Origin: Hysterangium stoloniferum | Lineage: Eukaryota; Basidiomycota; Agaricomycetes; Hysterangiales; Hysterangiaceae | Direction: 5' to 3' | NCBI GenBank assembly: GCA_015178975.1 | Contig: WHVD01000190.1 | Span: 82,380 to 146,379, forward strand | DNA length: 64,000 bases | Shown: positions 11,385 through 21,540 of the stretch, piece by piece | Numbering within the stretch: position 1 is the first letter of the stretch | Layout: the number at the start of each line of letters is the position of its first letter | Position numbers and translations under genes: made by a program | The notes under the pieces: model-generated | What the model was told of the DNA's origin: nothing | Database searches by the model: none | Seen by the model: the letters and a program-made list of their open reading frames with translations, nothing else

Positions 11385-12313
11385 ATGCCAACAGCGGGGG
11401 CCTCCACGGTCACTCCATATCGGGTGCCTTGGAGCGCAGCCCAATTGTTGGCACGGTGAGAAGAGCAGTGCCAACTTTGTGAAGAAGCAGAGAGGGAGGC
11501 GAGGGAGGCTGAGGAGGCTCTGGACAAGGAGTACCAGGCAGCATTGGCCGTGGAGGAAGAGGCGGCAAAGGAGAGGGAATGTGAAGCGGAGGAGGCTGCA
11601 GAGAACACCCGGGTGGCTGCAGAGAAAGCCCGGTTGGCCGCAGACAGGGCCACAATTGTTGCAGGAAAGGTAAGTCCCAATATTCAACTTGTCGAATTTT
11701 ACTGACTTGTATTTTTCAGCGCAAGGTGACAGAGGTGGAGTTGGAGTCCGAGGGGGAGCCAGAGAGCCCCCAAAAGGTAAGCCTCAGGTCTGTGGGATAA
11801 CCGTGGAACTGACCGTATCAACAGAAGGCAAGGAAGGTGGCGCCAGTCCGTCTTCCGACGCGGAATGAGCCACGGTGCTCTGGTTGTAATGACTGGAACA
11901 TGGAATGCAACCAAAAGTCCGTCCGGGGTCCGGGGTGCTATCAATGTGTGCACCTCAAGGCAAGGTGCTCGCTTGTTCACAAGCAGGCCACGGGGTCCGG
12001 GGTGCGAGACATAAGTGGGTTGGACGGGTTTTCCGGGTTGGACGAAGTCCTTGGACAGATCGCCGAGGGCATCAAGGCCCAAAATGAGTTGCTCTGGAAG
12101 AGCAACAAGGTCCACATAGTGGTGGCGAAGGAACTGTGCGGACTCCGCGAGGAATTTTGGAAGTTCCTGGCGGAGTATGGCGGCTATGTATATGAGGAGC
12201 CGCAAGTCAGGAGTTCCGAGGATGCTGGATCAGCCGCAGAGGTCGTGGAGCTTCCTGAGGAGGTAGCTGAGGTGGCAGGAAAAAAGCACAGCCCCATAGA
12301 AATAGATGAATAA
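11385..12313 (+). pseudogene. Gypsy-1 antisense accessory gene: coiled coil plus Zn2Cys6-like cluster
   Basis: It is a spliced gene on the strand opposite gag-pol, between the pol 3' end and the 3' LTR. Exon 1 runs from 11385 (or an in-frame ATG at 11355, followed by a TGA) to 11669, exon 2 from 11720 to 11776, and exon 3 from 11825 to 12313. The introns are 50 and 48 nt with GTAAGT/GTAAGC donors and CAG acceptors, both phase 0. Exon 1 encodes an Ala/Glu/Arg-rich coiled coil. Exon 3 starts with six cysteines spaced C-x2-C-x6-C-x9-C-x2-C-x6-C, which fits the fungal Zn2Cys6 pattern. An acidic helical tail ends in SPIEIDE. One TGA at 11457 interrupts exon 1, probably a decayed CGA. Role unknown; DNA or RNA binding is an inference. 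Confidence 0.7.
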
Positions 12314-12510
12314 AATAATAGAACTTGATAATTTGAACATAAAAGTAAAGTGTGAAAAACATAAAAATTAAAGTCAAAGTCAAAGTCTGCGGAAGGTCCG
12401 CTTAAAGACTTGACAAAACATGTCAGAACCTGTAAAAGCAAAGAGAGACATAGGGCGACAGGGAATAATGAAAATGAGTCCAAACGTAATACGTGGTCCG
12501 TGGAGTGTGG

Positions 12511-15500
12511 TCAGAGAGACGATAATGGTCCAGGTTTGAGTGGGTAAGCTGTATGAAAGTCAGTAACGATTTCCATGGCATTACTGAGTTCCGTGGCCAA
12601 AATCCATGAAGTTTCTTCATCGGTGCCCTCATAACCCGCCCACTTGACCAAGTAAAGCAGTTTACAAGTACATCGACGCTTGTCTATTTTTGAATCTAAA
12701 ATCTGTGAGATTTCAAACTTGGGTTCTCCATCAATGATGACTGGAGGAGGCGGAGATTGCATGTGATCCAGGATAGTGTTAGCAGTACAGGATTCAAGCA
12801 TAGAAACATGAAATACCGGGTGTACCGCGCGCATGCTATCCGGAAGCCGTAGAGTCCAAGAAACTGCACCTACTTGTGTGATAATTTCAAATGGACCTAA
12901 ATATTTTTCAGCAAGCTTCTTTGATGGACGGGTAGTCCAGAAGAATTGAGCTTTGACATAAACACGGTCGCCAATCTTGAAGTTGGGTGGCGGGATCCGG
13001 TGTTTGTCTGCTGAATGTTGGTATTGCTCTTGGGCGGACAATATTGCATTCCGGAGTTCCTCGTGGAGCTCGTGGAGGTCTGTGGTGAACTCTTGAGCAT
13101 GAACAGAGGCGAGATTTCGTTCTGGATGTACTGTAATATTTGGATTATATCCTTTATTTGCAAAGAATGGGGAAACGCCAGTAGTGGCTGAGGGTGCATT
13201 GTTGTAAGCAAACTCTGCAAGTGGTAACAAGGATTTCCAATTGTCCTGTTGATAGTTGCAATATACATGGAGGTATTGTTCCAATGTCTGGTTGACACAT
13301 TCGGTTTGTCCGTCACCTTCTGGGTGATGTCTGGATGTGAAATGTAATGTCATGTCCAAGGATTTTCCGAGGGATCTAAAGAAGTGAGACATGAACTCTG
13401 ATCCTCTATCGGAAGTCACGTGGGATGGAACTCCGTGCTTGGAAAATATGTGGATAATGAAAAGTTCCGCTAGCTGCATGGACATAATTGTGTCATATGT
13501 AGGGATGAATATACCTTGTTTTGAGAATCTGTCAACAATGACTAGAATGGCGGAAAGCCTTTGGAATCTGGTAGGTGTTCAATGAAATCCATAGAGATAG
13601 AATTCCACGGGTGTTCCGGTACCAGGAGTTGTTTCAAAAGGCCGTATGGCTTGTGTCGCTGAGATTTCGAGCGGGGACAAGTAGTGCAAGATTTACAATA
13701 GTGCTTAATGAATCCATGGAGTCCGGGCCAAGTATATTCTCTTCTTATTAATGATAGAGTTTTGTTGTACCCAAAATGTCCTGAGAGTGGATGATCATGT
13801 TTTTTGTATTGAAGGATCCTGAGGCGGAGGCCGTTGGAGTCTGGTACATAGATACGATCATCAAGTCTAATGAAACCATGCTGGTCGAGAGACCACTGGG
13901 GTTGACCGGGGTCCACGGGATTGTCAAGGTGAGCTTTAGTGATTGGGTCTAGCGGAATTGCCAATAGAATATCTTGATGTAACTTCTCAATATCCATAAT
14001 GATAATTCCATGGACAATGGGATTGATGAGGAAAGTTGCGTGGACTGATGCGGTAAGTTGTTGATTCGTGAAAATAGGTTTCAGGTTGTGTGGAGTTACC
14101 GTGGCATAGTCGTTGCTCCCCTCTTTAGGATAGACGTCCCATCGTCTAGTTAAAGTGTCGGGTTTGCCGCCGAGATGGCCAGGTCAAAAGTGGATAATCA
14201 TGTTGAAGGCAGATAGATATTCAGACCAGCGGGCCTGCCAGCGGGTCAAAAGTTTTGTGGTAGAAAAGTATTCCAGGTTTTTGTGTGCTGTTACAACGTC
14301 AATAGGAGCTCCTGAGCCTTCCAAATAGTGTTGCCACGCTTTGAAAGCTGAAAAGATTGCCAGAAGTTCTTTATCATGAACGTCATAGTTGAGCTCTGCT
14401 CCGGTAAAAGTCCGGGACAGAAAAGCCACGGGATGGACTTCTCCGTCGGAGTCCTGGATAGACAAAATGGCTCCAAGCACATAATCTGAGGCGTCTGTTT
14501 CAACAATGAGCGGGAAGTCCAGTTTCCAATGTGACAGAATAGGAGCTGTAGAAAAGAATTTTTTAAAAGATTGAAAGCTTTTTGACACTTATCATTAAAA
14601 TTCCACAGAGTACCCTTACACATAAGACGGGTAAGGGGTACCGTGATGTCGGAATATCCACGGATAAAACGTTGGTAAAAATTGGCAAAGCCGAGGAAGG
14701 ATTGTATGTCTTTAACGTTTCGGGGTTCGGGCCAATATTTGATGACTTGCACTTTAGTTTCATCCATGCAGAGTCCATCAGGTCCCATAATGAAACCTAG
14801 GTATTCCACAGAGTCCGTGTCAAAAGTACATTTTTTACCATTTGCAAATAAACCATGTTGTCTGAGCCTCCAGAGAACTTCATGGACTTGTTTGTCATGT
14901 TCCGTGGGATTCTTGGAGTAGATAAGAATGTCATCCAAGTAAACAATGTCGCATACATCAAGCATGCCAGAGAAAATGTCATTGATAAAATGCTGAAAAA
15001 CAGACAGAGCATTGGTGAGTCCAAAGGGGATGACCAACCACTCGAAGGCCCCATAACGGGTTCTAAAAGTGGTTTTCCATTCGTCGCCCACAGCAATCCA
15101 GACCAAATGATAGGTGCATTTGAGATCAATTTTGGTGTAAATCCAGGCATTCCGCGGAGCATCTAGTAGGTCAGATATAAGTGGGAGTGGATATTTATCC
15201 TTCTTGGTGACAGCATTGAGTCCTCTAAAATCAACACATAGTCGAAGAGATCCATCCTTTTTTCTGACAAGCAGAACAGGTGCTCCAAAAGGAGACTTTG
15301 AGGGTCGGATAAAACCTATGGACAAATGTTCATCCAGGAAATTGCAGATTGCGGAAAGTTCTGTGGATGAGAGCGGGTAAATATGTCCTAGGGGTGGCTG
15401 GGCACCATCTTCAAGATCAATTTTTAGGTCGTATTCTCTTTGAGGTGGAAGCCGGTCAGCTTTCCACTTGCTAAAAACATCCGCGAAGTCATGATATTTC

Positions 15501-16243
15501 TCTGGGATGCCTTCTAGGTCAGCGGCTTGCTCAGATTCAGATACTGGGGTTGAAAAACGTCCAGTTGCTTCATCAATTTTTAAGTTAATAGTGAACACCT
15601 GGGACCCATCCATTTTTGAAGCCCTAATAAAAGCTGCAGCATTAATCAGAGAAATGGATGGAGGTGCCATGGGTTCCGGGGAAGCCATTGGTGCCGTAGG
15701 GATCACAGGAGTCCTCGAGACTGCAGGTGCCGGGAAGGCCATGGGTGCCGTGGAGGCCGGGACAGGTGCAGTTTCCTCGGCTGCCACGGGAGTCTGGAAT
15801 GTTATACTGTTAGCTATCCAGTCAATCAACAGATTGTCGCGGGTAAGCCAGTTATGTCCTAGGACCACCGAGCAACTTGAGTCTAACTGGGTCACATAGA
15901 AAGTGACCGATTGAGATGTTCCACAAGGGAAACTGATGGGTAAATCACAAGCTTGGGTAACAACCAAATTACTTGTGCCATCGAAGAGGTGGAGCGTGAC
16001 GGGATTTATCGAATAAGTTGACAAAGAATTGTTTTGTGTGAATTTCGTATTCAAAAAACAATGAGTCGAGCTGGAATCTATGAGAGCTGAAAAAATGAAT
16101 TTCGGAATCATATTAGACATAAGTTTAACGAAAAATGAATCAGAATGTGAAAGAGCAGATGCGTTGAGGCGAGTAAACTCTTGAATGTGCAGACAGGCAA
16201 CGCAACCCCCAACCCGTGCAGAGTCCGCGGGGTTGCTTACTCT
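12511..16243 (-). pseudogene. Gypsy-1 pol: protease, RT, RNase H, integrase, chromodomain
   Basis: Reading starts in the -1 frame from the gag end (slippery site at 16242-16249). The protease motif reads ALIDSSST, where the usual third residue is Gly. RT has FGAPVLLVRKKDGSLR and catalytic YLDD. RNase H follows (IVETDASD), then the integrase zinc finger (HPLSGHFG..CKSCTTC) and core (TSDRGSEF; E in HHPEGDGQTE). A C-terminal chromodomain (LYLVKWAGYEGTDEETSW) marks it as a chromovirus. Breaks: a frameshift near 14550, TGA at 14184-14186 (probable CGA), and a frameshift near 13545. The rest reads well, so the copy is moderately old but near full length. Confidence 0.9.
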
Positions 16244-17529
16244 TTTTTCGAATCAGAAGCTGGTTTGTCCTTCGATGGGGTTTCCATGGAGGCCTTGGCT
16301 GTTTGACCCTTTGAAGAGTTTGCTTTTGCCAGTGGACATTCCGGGACTCGATGACTGGGTTTCCCGCACAAGAGACAGAGGTTGTTGTCCATACGACATT
16401 GTCTTTCCTGTGGGGTCAATTTGCCATCGGGTCCAAGTTTGCCTGAGAGGTCAGGTTTTCCGGCTTGCTTGCTGGACTGTTGACCCTTGTTATTGTCCTT
16501 ATTGTCCTTATTGTTGTTGTTGTTTGAAGACTTTTTATTGTTCTTCTTGTCAGATTGCGTGGAGTTCTGGTTGCTAGTTGACGAATTGTTGTTGTTGGTT
16601 TTATTGGCTGTGGACTTGTTCACTTTGTCTGCGGAGGTCTCGCGGGCAACTTCCGTGCGATGTTCCCAATAGCATGCATCCACGTTTTGAGCTTTGAGGT
16701 GTATACGGGACAGGGTTTTTGGCTTGCCATCTTCTCCTTTCAAGACTTCGTCTTTAAGGTGGGACGGCAGACCGGCATAGAATTGGTGGCGGAGAGTGGG
16801 ATCGCCCCACTGACAATGAGCTGCAAGATTATTGAATTGGACAATGTAGTCCATGATGTGCTGTGTGTCCTTCATATGAAGATTTGTGAGACTATTCTCA
16901 GCTTCTCCTGTCGGGTCATATGGGCCGAAGTTGGTTTCAAGCTCCTCAACAAAAGCCTCCTAATTTTCAAGCCAGAGCGGCTCTTCCTCAGAAATCCCAC
17001 TAAAAGCCAGTTCAAACCATTTCAATGCAGATCCCGACAAATATGAAAGTGCGTAGTTGACTTTTCGGGAGTCCATGGAGAATGCAGCAGCACGATCACG
17101 GAAATTGAAGTGACATTGCATGAGGAAAGTAGAGAGTTTGTTTGGGTTAGAACCCGTGAAGGGTTCCAGAGCATTGACTTTTGACCGTGGAGGTTCTTGT
17201 TCCTTTTTCTTTCGTTCTTCGAGCAGGTGCATCATGAATTTATCTATAGTACCTGCTAAAAATTCAGAAGTAGGATCCCCCAAGTGTGGTCGTTGAACAG
17301 GTGGAGGATTTTCAGGAGGAATTTTGACACCTTTGCCCTTGTCGGGGGCCACGGAATCGTCCTCGTGCTCGGATTCGTCCTGGTTTTCCAGGACTTCTTT
17401 GATATGGGCTTCTTCCATGGTTTCCAACTGGTTCACAAGTGTCTGACTGGTATACAGAGTTAATGGGGAATGAAGAGTCGATGGTCCAGGTAATGATGAC
17501 TGTGTGCGTGTACTTCTTCTTGGTGGCAT
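16237..17529 (-). pseudogene. Gypsy-1 gag
   Basis: The ATG at 17529 gives MPPRRSTRTQ. The retrotransposon gag domain (DSRKVNYALSYLSGSALKWF) is followed by an Asn/Lys-rich linker and a CCHC knuckle, CLLCGKPSHRVPEC. An in-frame TAG at 16960-16962 interrupts an otherwise continuous frame; TGG is the likely original. The frame ends at TAA just after the AAAAAA run used for the pol shift. Gag assembles the cytoplasmic virus-like particle and binds the RNA. Confidence 0.87.
16242..16249 (-). promoter_or_regulatory. Candidate -1 ribosomal frameshift site
   Basis: On the coding strand it reads GAAAAAAG, two AAA codons in the gag frame just before the gag stop. Pol is open in exactly the -1 frame from here. 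The same octamer is at the gag end of gypsy-D (30862-30869). Confidence 0.55.
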
Positions 17530-17566
17530 AATAAAAAACAATCTGCAAGTATTAGTCAGAAAATAC

Positions 17567-18363
17567 TGTTAGGATACACACACAGGCTGGGTTTCTGGAG
17601 GAACCCGTGGGATATCCGGTAGGACTTGGCTTCAGCTTATAGGCTGCACCCTCGCTAGATCATGTTGTCCAATTTCAAACAGACGGACGGGAATCCCAGG
17701 GAGTCCGGGCGGGGTTCATGGGTCGTAGGTCATAAGTCATGAGTCGGAGGTCGTGGATCATGAGTCGAGATAGTTGAGAGAGATAGATGTGCCGGAGCCC
17801 GTGGGCTCTGACTAGTGAAAGCGATGTGAATCAAGCAAGGGTTTAGAGCGGAAAATGTTATTAGATTACTGGGGGGAATCTAAGCTAATTTTCTGACTGG
17901 ATTGTATGTACAACATCTGCCAGTTGATATAGACCGTGGAGTGCATGACATACCAAATCCAGTAATGATGAAATGAAACTAACAAAACATAAAATGGGTA
18001 TAGTAAACACCAAGTTTGGTGTTAGGAACGGGACGGAATGGAGTGGAGTCCGAATCATGACAAAGCATAACCCATAACGGGAAATGGAGTGGGAGCGGAG
18101 TCCTAAATTGTGACAGGTCATTTGACTAAAATGGGAATGGGATTCTAAGTGGGATCTGGTGACTGATGTGTGGGACGAAGACGGACATAGACAGAGACGG
18201 GGAAGTCCGGTGACTGATATGTGTCGTAATGAGGTCGAACATAACTAGTCTTGACATAATGGAGTCTGGGTGGGAAATCCTATAAACAGACAATTGGTGC
18301 TTGTAGTGCGTGGGAGCGTATGGGTTAGTGCCCGGAGTCTGGCGGGATTGTCCGGTTGTAACA
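17567..18363 (-). repeat. Gypsy-1 5' LTR (LTR-A family)
   Basis: This is a 797-bp LTR, TGTTAGGATACACACAC on the plus strand through to TTGTAACA. On the sense strand it carries the family core CCTATAAGCTGAAGCC, the CAATCCAGTCAGAAAAT tract and the GAGCCC/GGGCTC palindrome. The Tc1 transposase resumes immediately after the duplication at 18364-18368. Confidence 0.9.
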
Positions 18364-18658
18364 ACCAGGATGATTTTCCTTATCCCCCTCTACCTCCCTA
18401 CTGATCCTGCCAATAGTACCCTTCCCCAGGCCAGTCCTAGCTTGAATTTGATGATGGGAATACCCCTCATTGAGGAGAGAAACAACAGAAGAATGCTTTT
18501 TAGCAGAGATAAATTTCATAGTGGTGGTAAGGAGTCAAGGAGATGAATGAACAAAGTTCAACATGCCAAATTGATACAAATAAGGTCACATGACATGTTG
18601 ATAATGCACATGACCCACTCCTACCTTGTACTGGTGTGTAACATTGAAAATCAGAGAA

Positions 18659-18878
18659 AATAATAGAGGGTCAACAAACTGCCCCAATGAGTGATTATTT
18701 TGATTGATTTATTGAGCAATGAGTTTTGATCGGAATCACATGATTTCTTAAGTTGGTAGATAGCCAACATGTTCTAGTATATCATGTGAATTCTTCAGAA
18801 TTTTGCTAATGTCATTTCTTCACACAATATCAATCTTTCTAAAATGCATAAACATTGGGGCAGTTTTTTGACCCACTG
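18659..18878. repeat. Tc1 right terminal inverted repeat
   Basis: Inverted partner of 9859-10078, with the same inner inverted copy of the tip motif at about 18661-18690. It ends CCCACTG, followed by the TA target. Confidence 0.85.
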
Positions 18879-19356
18879 TATATACACCCGACACTCTGTA
18901 TCTCACGGACCAGTCACCAGACTCCGACTGGACTCCTGGAACCCCTCTAACAGAGCATAGAACCCTGCTCCCATTATGGTCCCATGACCTGTCATGATTT
19001 GTCTGTGTCTCATGCACCAGTCCTTGGACTCCACTGGACCTCAAATCAACCTGTTTATACCTGACTCTCTGTGCCTGTCACCAGACTCTGACCAGACTCC
19101 TGGAACCCCTTTAACAGAGCATAGAACCCCACTCCCATTATGGTCTAATGACCTGTCATGTTTTGGACCCCACTCCCATTCCATTCCATCCCTAATACCT
19201 AGTTTGATATTTACTTGTTTCATTTTATGTTTAATAGTTCTGCCCCTCATTAATACCAGATTTGGTATTATTACATTTCACAGTCTATATGAGTCTCTTA
19301 TATTTATGTACTTAGAATCCAGTTTGAATCTCGAACAAGTTACACCCTCAAACAAG

Positions 19357-19545
19357 TTACATGAAAGGCTGCTGTCTAATGCAGCCTTACATTGGCATCG
19401 GTCCAGACATTGATAGGACCGAACTGTATTCCTCGAGAATGGCAAGTACGATACACGATGATGACGGTAAGTAAAACGATATGAAAAAACTACTATGCAC
19501 GTCTGTGATAACGTAATCAGTATGTCGTAAGCCACCAGGCTTACA
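19357..19545. repeat. Small 179-bp insert flanked by TTACA
   Basis: Inside the LTR-B copy, 19362-19540 interrupts the 17-bp repeat array and has TTACA on both sides. It has no open frame. A near-perfect hairpin (GGCTGC..GCAGCC) lies at its left end. Confidence 0.4.
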
Positions 19546-19547
19546 TT

Positions 19548-19696
19548 ACACCCTTAAACAAGTTACACCCTTGAACAGGTTACACCCTCAAACAAGTTAC
19601 ACCCTCAAACAAGTTACACCCTCAAACAAGTTACACCCTCAAACAAGTTACACCCTCAAACAAGTTACACCCTCAAACTAGTTACACCCTGAATAT
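19548..19696. repeat. 17-bp minisatellite
   Basis: About eight units of ACACCCTCAAACAAGTT plus a partial one, with one or two changes in the outer units. The related intact LTR-B at 52180-52210 has only a degenerate single copy, so the array expanded locally. Confidence 0.85.
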
Positions 19697-20052
19697 GTCC
19701 TGATCCAGTCTCTAGTCCTTTTGTCTGTCTGCATGCTCGATTCCCAGAACTCCCATGGGAACTCCAGAATCTACATCTTCCTTGTATGCATTCTGTCAGC
19801 TCAAAATATGGACACCTGAATGAGTGTATGAGGGTGCAGCACATAAGCTGAAGCCAAGTCCATCTCAGCAGTAGCACCTTCTGGTAATTATTCTGATACC
19901 ACATTCCTTGTACTAATATCCCTGGAAACTTCCCCAGGCTAATTACCTGGGGACTCCGTGGGTCATTCCCAGAAAAGTGTGTTCAGAATAATTACTGGAA
20001 ACACTCTGCAGGGCTTCCCTTGGAACTGATCCCTTGTGTTTGGAACTTAACA

Positions 20053-20245
20053 CGACTCCTTGATCTCTGCAGGATTCCCACAATCAACCCTCTGACCTCT
20101 CAACCCACCAACTACTCCTGGACTCCCTGGGATTCCCATCCACCTGTCTGAAATTGGATGCCATGATCTCGCAAGGGTGTAGCCTATAAGCTGAAGCCAA
20201 GTCCTACCAGATTATCTGCAGGTTTCTCTGGAAACCCTCGACTAT
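20053..20245 (+). repeat. LTR-A-type relic, right part
   Basis: It contains the LTR-A end sequence: CTGTCTGAAATTGGA, the CTATAAGCTGAAGCCAAGTC core and GTTTCTCTGGAAACCC. It is probably the continuation of the relic that starts at 9035. Confidence 0.6.
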
Positions 20246-21012
20246 GCTAGAGTATGATACTACAGCTCTAACATAGTCTATTATGATCTCCATATTTTTC
20301 TGATATTTGTAGTATTTTTCCCAGCACTGTAGGTGCAGTATTGAGTGAGTTACCTTAGGTCAGTACCTCCTGTATATGTGCTTAGATAAGTATAGTCCAC
20401 TGTGGGTGTGGGAAAGTCTCCTTAGTGTTTACTTTCCAATCACACTCACAGGGGTGTTCTGCAAAGTGTTATTCAACTGTTTCAACACACTAAGCCCTGC
20501 ATGCAACTTTAACAATAGTACAGATTTTCTGGACACCATCCCTCACTCCTTTTGTTGCCTTTTTACATATGCCTTTCAATGTTAATCAATGACTATATAA
20601 TATAAGAATGAAATCATCAATGATGTCAATTTGAGACAGGTTGGAAGTCAAGTTGGAAATTAAGTCAAATAGTGTCAATGAGAGTCAAGTCAGTGTCAAA
20701 GTCAAGTTGAGGGGTTGTTGGAACTGACCTTGTATACATATTTGTGACAGTTGTGGCAGTTCATCAGGTGGCCCCAGCCCTTCATATTGATTAAATTTGA
20801 ATAACAAGTCCTGTTTAAACTGTGAACATGGCCACTCTGGATAAAATTAAAGACTAGGAAATAAGTACTGGGAGTGCTTACCAGGTTTTCCCAAAGTTAC
20901 ACAAGGATAATTACTAGCTTGGAGTGTGAGCATGAAGACTATACTTGAATTGTTAAATTAGTGAGAAGTCATAACTGGAGAACTGGTGGATCCAACACAC
21001 AGACCCAAAAGT
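20246..21012. other. Repeat-derived sequence without a gene
   Basis: GTCAA-rich sequence at 20630-20720 resembles the copia relic at 54880-54990. No open frame of interest was found. Confidence 0.4.
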
Positions 21013-21540
21013 TCCTACTAAGGAGGAGCTTGAGATTGAAGAGACCTGGGAGCTTCATAAGAAGAGGGCCTACAGTGAAATAATGTTGTGCTTCAAAGAT
21101 GAACCTAGAGCAGCAATAATGGTCAATAATGATCTGGTTAGTGCATGAAATATTTTGAAATGATGTATGAGACACAGTTAGCTAATAGTCAAGTGACTTT
21201 ACTTTTTGGGCTCATTTGTATGTGTTATAATGGGATGGGGATCACCAAATACAAGGCCCCAGATGGATTCTATTAGGCTCAAGTTGTTAGGGGCTGGTCA
21301 TGTCATTACAAATGCTGACTACCTTAGTGTGTTTATGAGCATGTTGCTGGAAGATTTTGACATTATGTCAATGATGATTGACTATGATTGGGATACTGTT
21401 GAAGAAATTGTTAACAAGCTTTGACATGAAATTCAAAAAGAGATACAACCCAGGTATGCTGAAGGTTCCACATTTCGAGCCCAAAGGGGGATGAATTGGT
21501 GTAGGGTTTTCAACATGGTTGTGTATGGGGATCCTGTTGG
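21013..21540 (+). pseudogene. Decayed copia-type gag
   Basis: Translation gives VPTKEELEIEETWELHKKRA and then LLGAGHVITNADYLSVFMSM and EDFDIMSMMIDYDWDTVEEI, the pattern of fungal copia gag (UBN2-like). Several stops and a frameshift interrupt it. It probably belongs to the same dead copia as the pol fragment at 23795-24678. Confidence 0.6.

Larger units (their letters stand above)
10955..18363 (-). mobile_element. Gypsy-1: chromoviral Ty3/gypsy LTR retrotransposon
   Basis: The element is bounded by TGTTAGG..TTGTAACA with a perfect 5-bp target duplication, ACCAG, at 10950-10954 and 18364-18368. On the minus strand the order is 5' LTR, gag, protease, RT, RNase H, integrase and chromodomain. 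An accessory gene on the plus strand and a truncated 3' LTR follow. It is defective: one gag stop, one pol stop, two pol frameshifts and an altered protease motif. It lies inside the Tc1 transposase gene. Confidence 0.92.
10087..18519 (-). pseudogene. Tc1 transposase (DD34E), split and frameshifted
   Basis: The N-terminal part lies at 18519-18369 (ATG at 18519) and the rest at 10954-10087. Joined, they give about 339 residues, the normal Tc1 length. The N-terminus holds a helix-turn-helix (HHQIQARTGLGKGTIGRI region). The DDE catalytic triad is complete: D in WTDET, D in FQQDNDPKHT, and E in SPDLNPIEHLW with exactly 34 residues between the last two. Two breaks exist: the gypsy-1 insertion with duplication ACCAG, and a run of eight C at 10552-10559 where nine would restore the frame. 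The reading across the duplication is seamless (..ENHPG then GHPSKLS..), so the gene was otherwise intact when gypsy-1 arrived. It is inactive as it stands. Confidence 0.88.
9859..18878 (-). mobile_element. Tc1-family DNA transposon, interrupted by a gypsy element
   Basis: Long terminal inverted repeats of about 220 bp lie at 9859-10078 and 18659-18878; their tips start CAGTGRGTCAAAAAACTGCC. TA dinucleotides sit immediately outside both ends (9857-9858 and 18879-18880), as expected for Tc1 integration. Removing the gypsy insert and one copy of its duplication leaves about 1.6 kb, the usual Tc1 size. The transposase reads on the minus strand. The element landed in a TA inside an LTR-B copy. 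Confidence 0.88.
9817..20052 (+). repeat. LTR-B copy split by a Tc1 insertion
   Basis: The left piece (9817-9856) and the right piece (18881-20052) join across the Tc1 element to give the same order as the intact LTR-B at 51518-52565. The match runs from the ACTCCACCCTA motif through to an end in GGAACTTAACA. The right piece also contains a 17-bp minisatellite and a 179-bp insert. No target duplication was found at the outer ends, so this boundary has probably been rearranged. Confidence 0.65.

Noticed and set aside
14582..15899. Plus-strand frames opposite gypsy-1 pol
   Set aside because: Antisense shadows of RT and the protease region; unlike the accessory gene at 11385 they lack introns, TATA and domain features.
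9812..20057. Target duplication for the outer LTR-B
   Set aside because: The flanks read CCTTC on the left and CGACT on the right, so no duplication is claimed.
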